A DNA stretch of 64,000 nt, taken from positions 1 through 64,000 of the forward strand of contig NZ_FNBU01000005.1 in assembly GCF_900102435.1 (NCBI RefSeq), read 5' to 3'. The notes beneath the pieces are model-generated. The model was not told where the DNA came from. It worked only from the letters and a program-made list of their open reading frames with translations, and ran no database searches. Numbering within the stretch: the first letter of the stretch is position 1; each line of letters opens with the position of its first letter. Positions 62,924-64,000 of the stretch are shown here, piece after piece. Both the position numbers and the translations under genes were made by a program. This DNA comes from Sporolituus thermophilus DSM 23256 (GTDB lineage Bacteria > Bacillota > Negativicutes > Sporomusales > Thermosinaceae).

Positions 62924-63484
62924 TTAACGCCACAATAGGATTTGCGGCGGTTTTTTCGGAATTGGGGGGACCGGACTGGCCGGATAACCCACGATGAGGG
63001 GAGCTACGGCCTGATATTCGGCGGGCACGCCAAGTTCTGCTTTAACTTCGGGAAGGTTAAGCAGCGGCCGGGCAAAACCGATCCAGCAGGTGCCGAGACC
63101 AAGGCCATGGGCGGCCAACATGATATTTTGCGCCGCGAGGCAGCAATCTTCTTCCGGATGGGGTCCGTTAGGAACGGCGTAAACGATGAGCAGCGTGCCG
63201 GCATTATAAAAAATGTTGAAATCGGGATTTGCAAGTGCCGTGCGGTATTTGGTCAGCGGGGGATGCTGGTCCATTTGACTTAACAGAAAAGCCTTCGCCC
63301 GGTCGGAATAATGGTTCAGCAGCTCACGGTCCTGGATGACGGCAAAAGCCCAGGGCTGAGAATTCATGGCGCTTGGCGCCTGGACGGCCGCTTCAAGGAG
63401 CTGGAGTAGCAAATCTTTACTGACTGCCTGTGGGGAGTAGTTGCGGACAGAGCGGCGCGATTGAATAGCATCGAACAGTTCCAA
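62924..63484 (-). CDS. Nitroreductase-family flavoprotein
   Basis: A 186-residue FMN-dependent nitroreductase-fold protein. Family signs: AIQSRRSVRNYSPQAVSKD at the N-terminus (FMN phosphate binding), AAVQAPSAMNSQPWAFAVI, and LAAHGLGLGTCWIGFARPLL in the C-terminal half. It likely reduces quinones, nitro compounds or flavin substrates with NAD(P)H; substrate unknown. TTG 63484 lies 8 nt after AGGAG; GTG 63493 is adjacent to that site and less likely. Confidence 0.9.
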   Translation of the reverse strand: MELFDAIQSRRSVRNYSPQAVSKDLLLQLLEAAVQAPSAMNSQPWAFAVIQDRELLNHYSDRAKAFLLSQMDQHPPLTKYRTALANPDFNIFYNAGTLLIVYAVPNGPHPEEDCCLAAQNIMLAAHGLGLGTCWIGFARPLLNLPEVKAELGVPAEYQAVAPLIVGYPASPVPPIPKKPPQILLWR

Positions 63485-63540
63485 AAATATCACTCCTGTA
63501 TAATTTTTTAGATTGTGGTAAGTTTACCAAAAGGCCCAAC

Positions 63541-63568
63541 AAATAAGCCCTCGGTTGAGGGCTTATTT
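63541..63568 (-). terminator. Terminator of the ferritin-like gene
   Basis: 12-bp stem AAATAAGCCCTC / GAGGGCTTATTT, loop GGTT; on the minus strand it follows the ferritin-like stop by about 15 nt. Symmetric, so may act both ways. Confidence 0.85.
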
Positions 63569-63582
63569 GACACAGCCGGTAA

Positions 63583-64000
63583 TTAATCCTCCTCGCCTTC
63601 TCCGGGGAGCGGTTCGTTTGTCAGGCGGTAGAGGGCCGCGGTAAACTCGGCGATATGTTCCTTTTCTTCGTTCATGATGTGGCAAAAGAGAGCTCTGACT
63701 TCATCGTGCTCGGCCTGAGCCATATAAATTTGATATTTATTGGTTGCTTCCAGTTCGCCGGCGAGCGACTTGGTCAGATAGTGAATTGTAGGCAGGTCTT
63801 TTTCCGCTGGCGGCGTAACGGCAACATCTTCCGCCTCCGATACCCACATAGGGGGTGCTTTCCATTTATCCGGCGGTTGGACTCTTGCCAGGGTGAGCGT
63901 CCCCAGGTTTTCCTCCTTCAACACGGCGGCCTGTACTGGGTCAAGGGAAGAAATAAGACGCATCAATTCCACATAGTGGTGCATTTCATCTTCAGCGACA
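63583..64000 (-). CDS. Ferritin-like domain protein, partial (5' end beyond window)
   Basis: The minus-strand frame stays open past the window end, so the N-terminus is missing; an ATG at 63984 is internal, since coding-like residues VAEDE precede it. Visible: EMHHYVELMRLISSLDP and a ferritin-like helix pair with ELEATNKYQIYMAQAEHDEV and the metal motif NEEKEHIAEF. The Glu-x2-His pattern and preceding Glu resemble rubrerythrin or encapsulated-ferritin families, which oxidise and store iron. Which subgroup cannot be said from this part. Confidence 0.78.
   Translation of the reverse strand, partial: VAEDEMHHYVELMRLISSLDPVQAAVLKEENLGTLTLARVQPPDKWKAPPMWVSEAEDVAVTPPAEKDLPTIHYLTKSLAGELEATNKYQIYMAQAEHDEVRALFCHIMNEEKEHIAEFTAALYRLTNEPLPGEGEED

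Overview
The window looks like chromosome of a spore-forming, outer-membrane-bearing Firmicute of the Negativicutes (Sporomusaceae-like). This is inferred from three things seen together: Bacillus-type sporulation genes (ytxC, yunB, yqfC, yqfD, an alpha/beta SASP), an LptA/OstA-like lipopolysaccharide-transport domain that only makes sense with an outer membrane, and gene order very close to the Bacillus subtilis yqf/dnaG-sigA neighbourhood. The species cannot be named from sequence alone.

Layout. 1-320 is the right end of an IS21-family insertion sequence (3' end of istB plus terminal repeats). 0.45-11.5 kb is a translation block: ytxC, T-box-controlled thrS, L20-leader-controlled infC-rpmI-rplT, a class II aldolase, a TrkA-type K+ regulator, a SpoU rRNA methylase, then a promoter, a tiny yqzL paralog, a Phe T-box and pheST. 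11.5-20.7 kb holds an amino-acid permease with its own attenuator-like leader, zapA, a DUF421 membrane protein, an alkaline-phosphatase-fold enzyme, a double U32 protein, mutS2 and a DUF2148 ferredoxin-like protein. 20.7-22.6 kb is accessory: a YbaB-family protein, two unknown proteins and two tiny Cys/Gly membrane peptides. 22.7-26.2 kb holds a class A PBP and tyrS.

26.3-31.8 kb is a 5-oxoproline (pyroglutamate) catabolic island: ycsI-like DUF1445 protein, DUF2848 protein, an NRAMP-like carrier that lacks the metal-binding motif, and pxpB-pxpC-pxpA. 31.9-37.4 kb carries sporulation genes (SASP, yunB, yqfC, yqfD) around a solitary HerA-like ATPase, then phoH. 37.4-62 kb is the conserved yqf cluster: yqfF, ybeY, dgkA, cdd, era, (inserted: CBS/MgtE-N protein, DUF502, CNNM-type CBS protein), yqzL, recO, DUF4342, T-box-controlled glyQS, ppsA, ccpN-like, ppsR (yqfL), lptA-like, dgt, dnaG, rpoD, three tRNAs, trmK, nif3-like yqfO, a zinc-ribbon coiled-coil protein and rnpB. 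The window ends with an unknown gene, a nitroreductase and a ferritin-like gene cut by the edge.

Recurring themes are leader-RNA control (three T-boxes with readable specifiers ACC, TTC and GGC, one L20 leader, one unassigned leader) and start codons other than ATG. GTG and TTG starts are common. Four genes (infC, the ccpN homolog, ppsR and possibly the CNNM-type gene) appear to start at AUU or AUC behind good Shine-Dalgarno sequences. The ppsA-ccpN-ppsR trio places an enzyme of gluconeogenesis next to its likely transcriptional and post-translational regulators, with a perfect 20-bp palindrome in the ppsA promoter.
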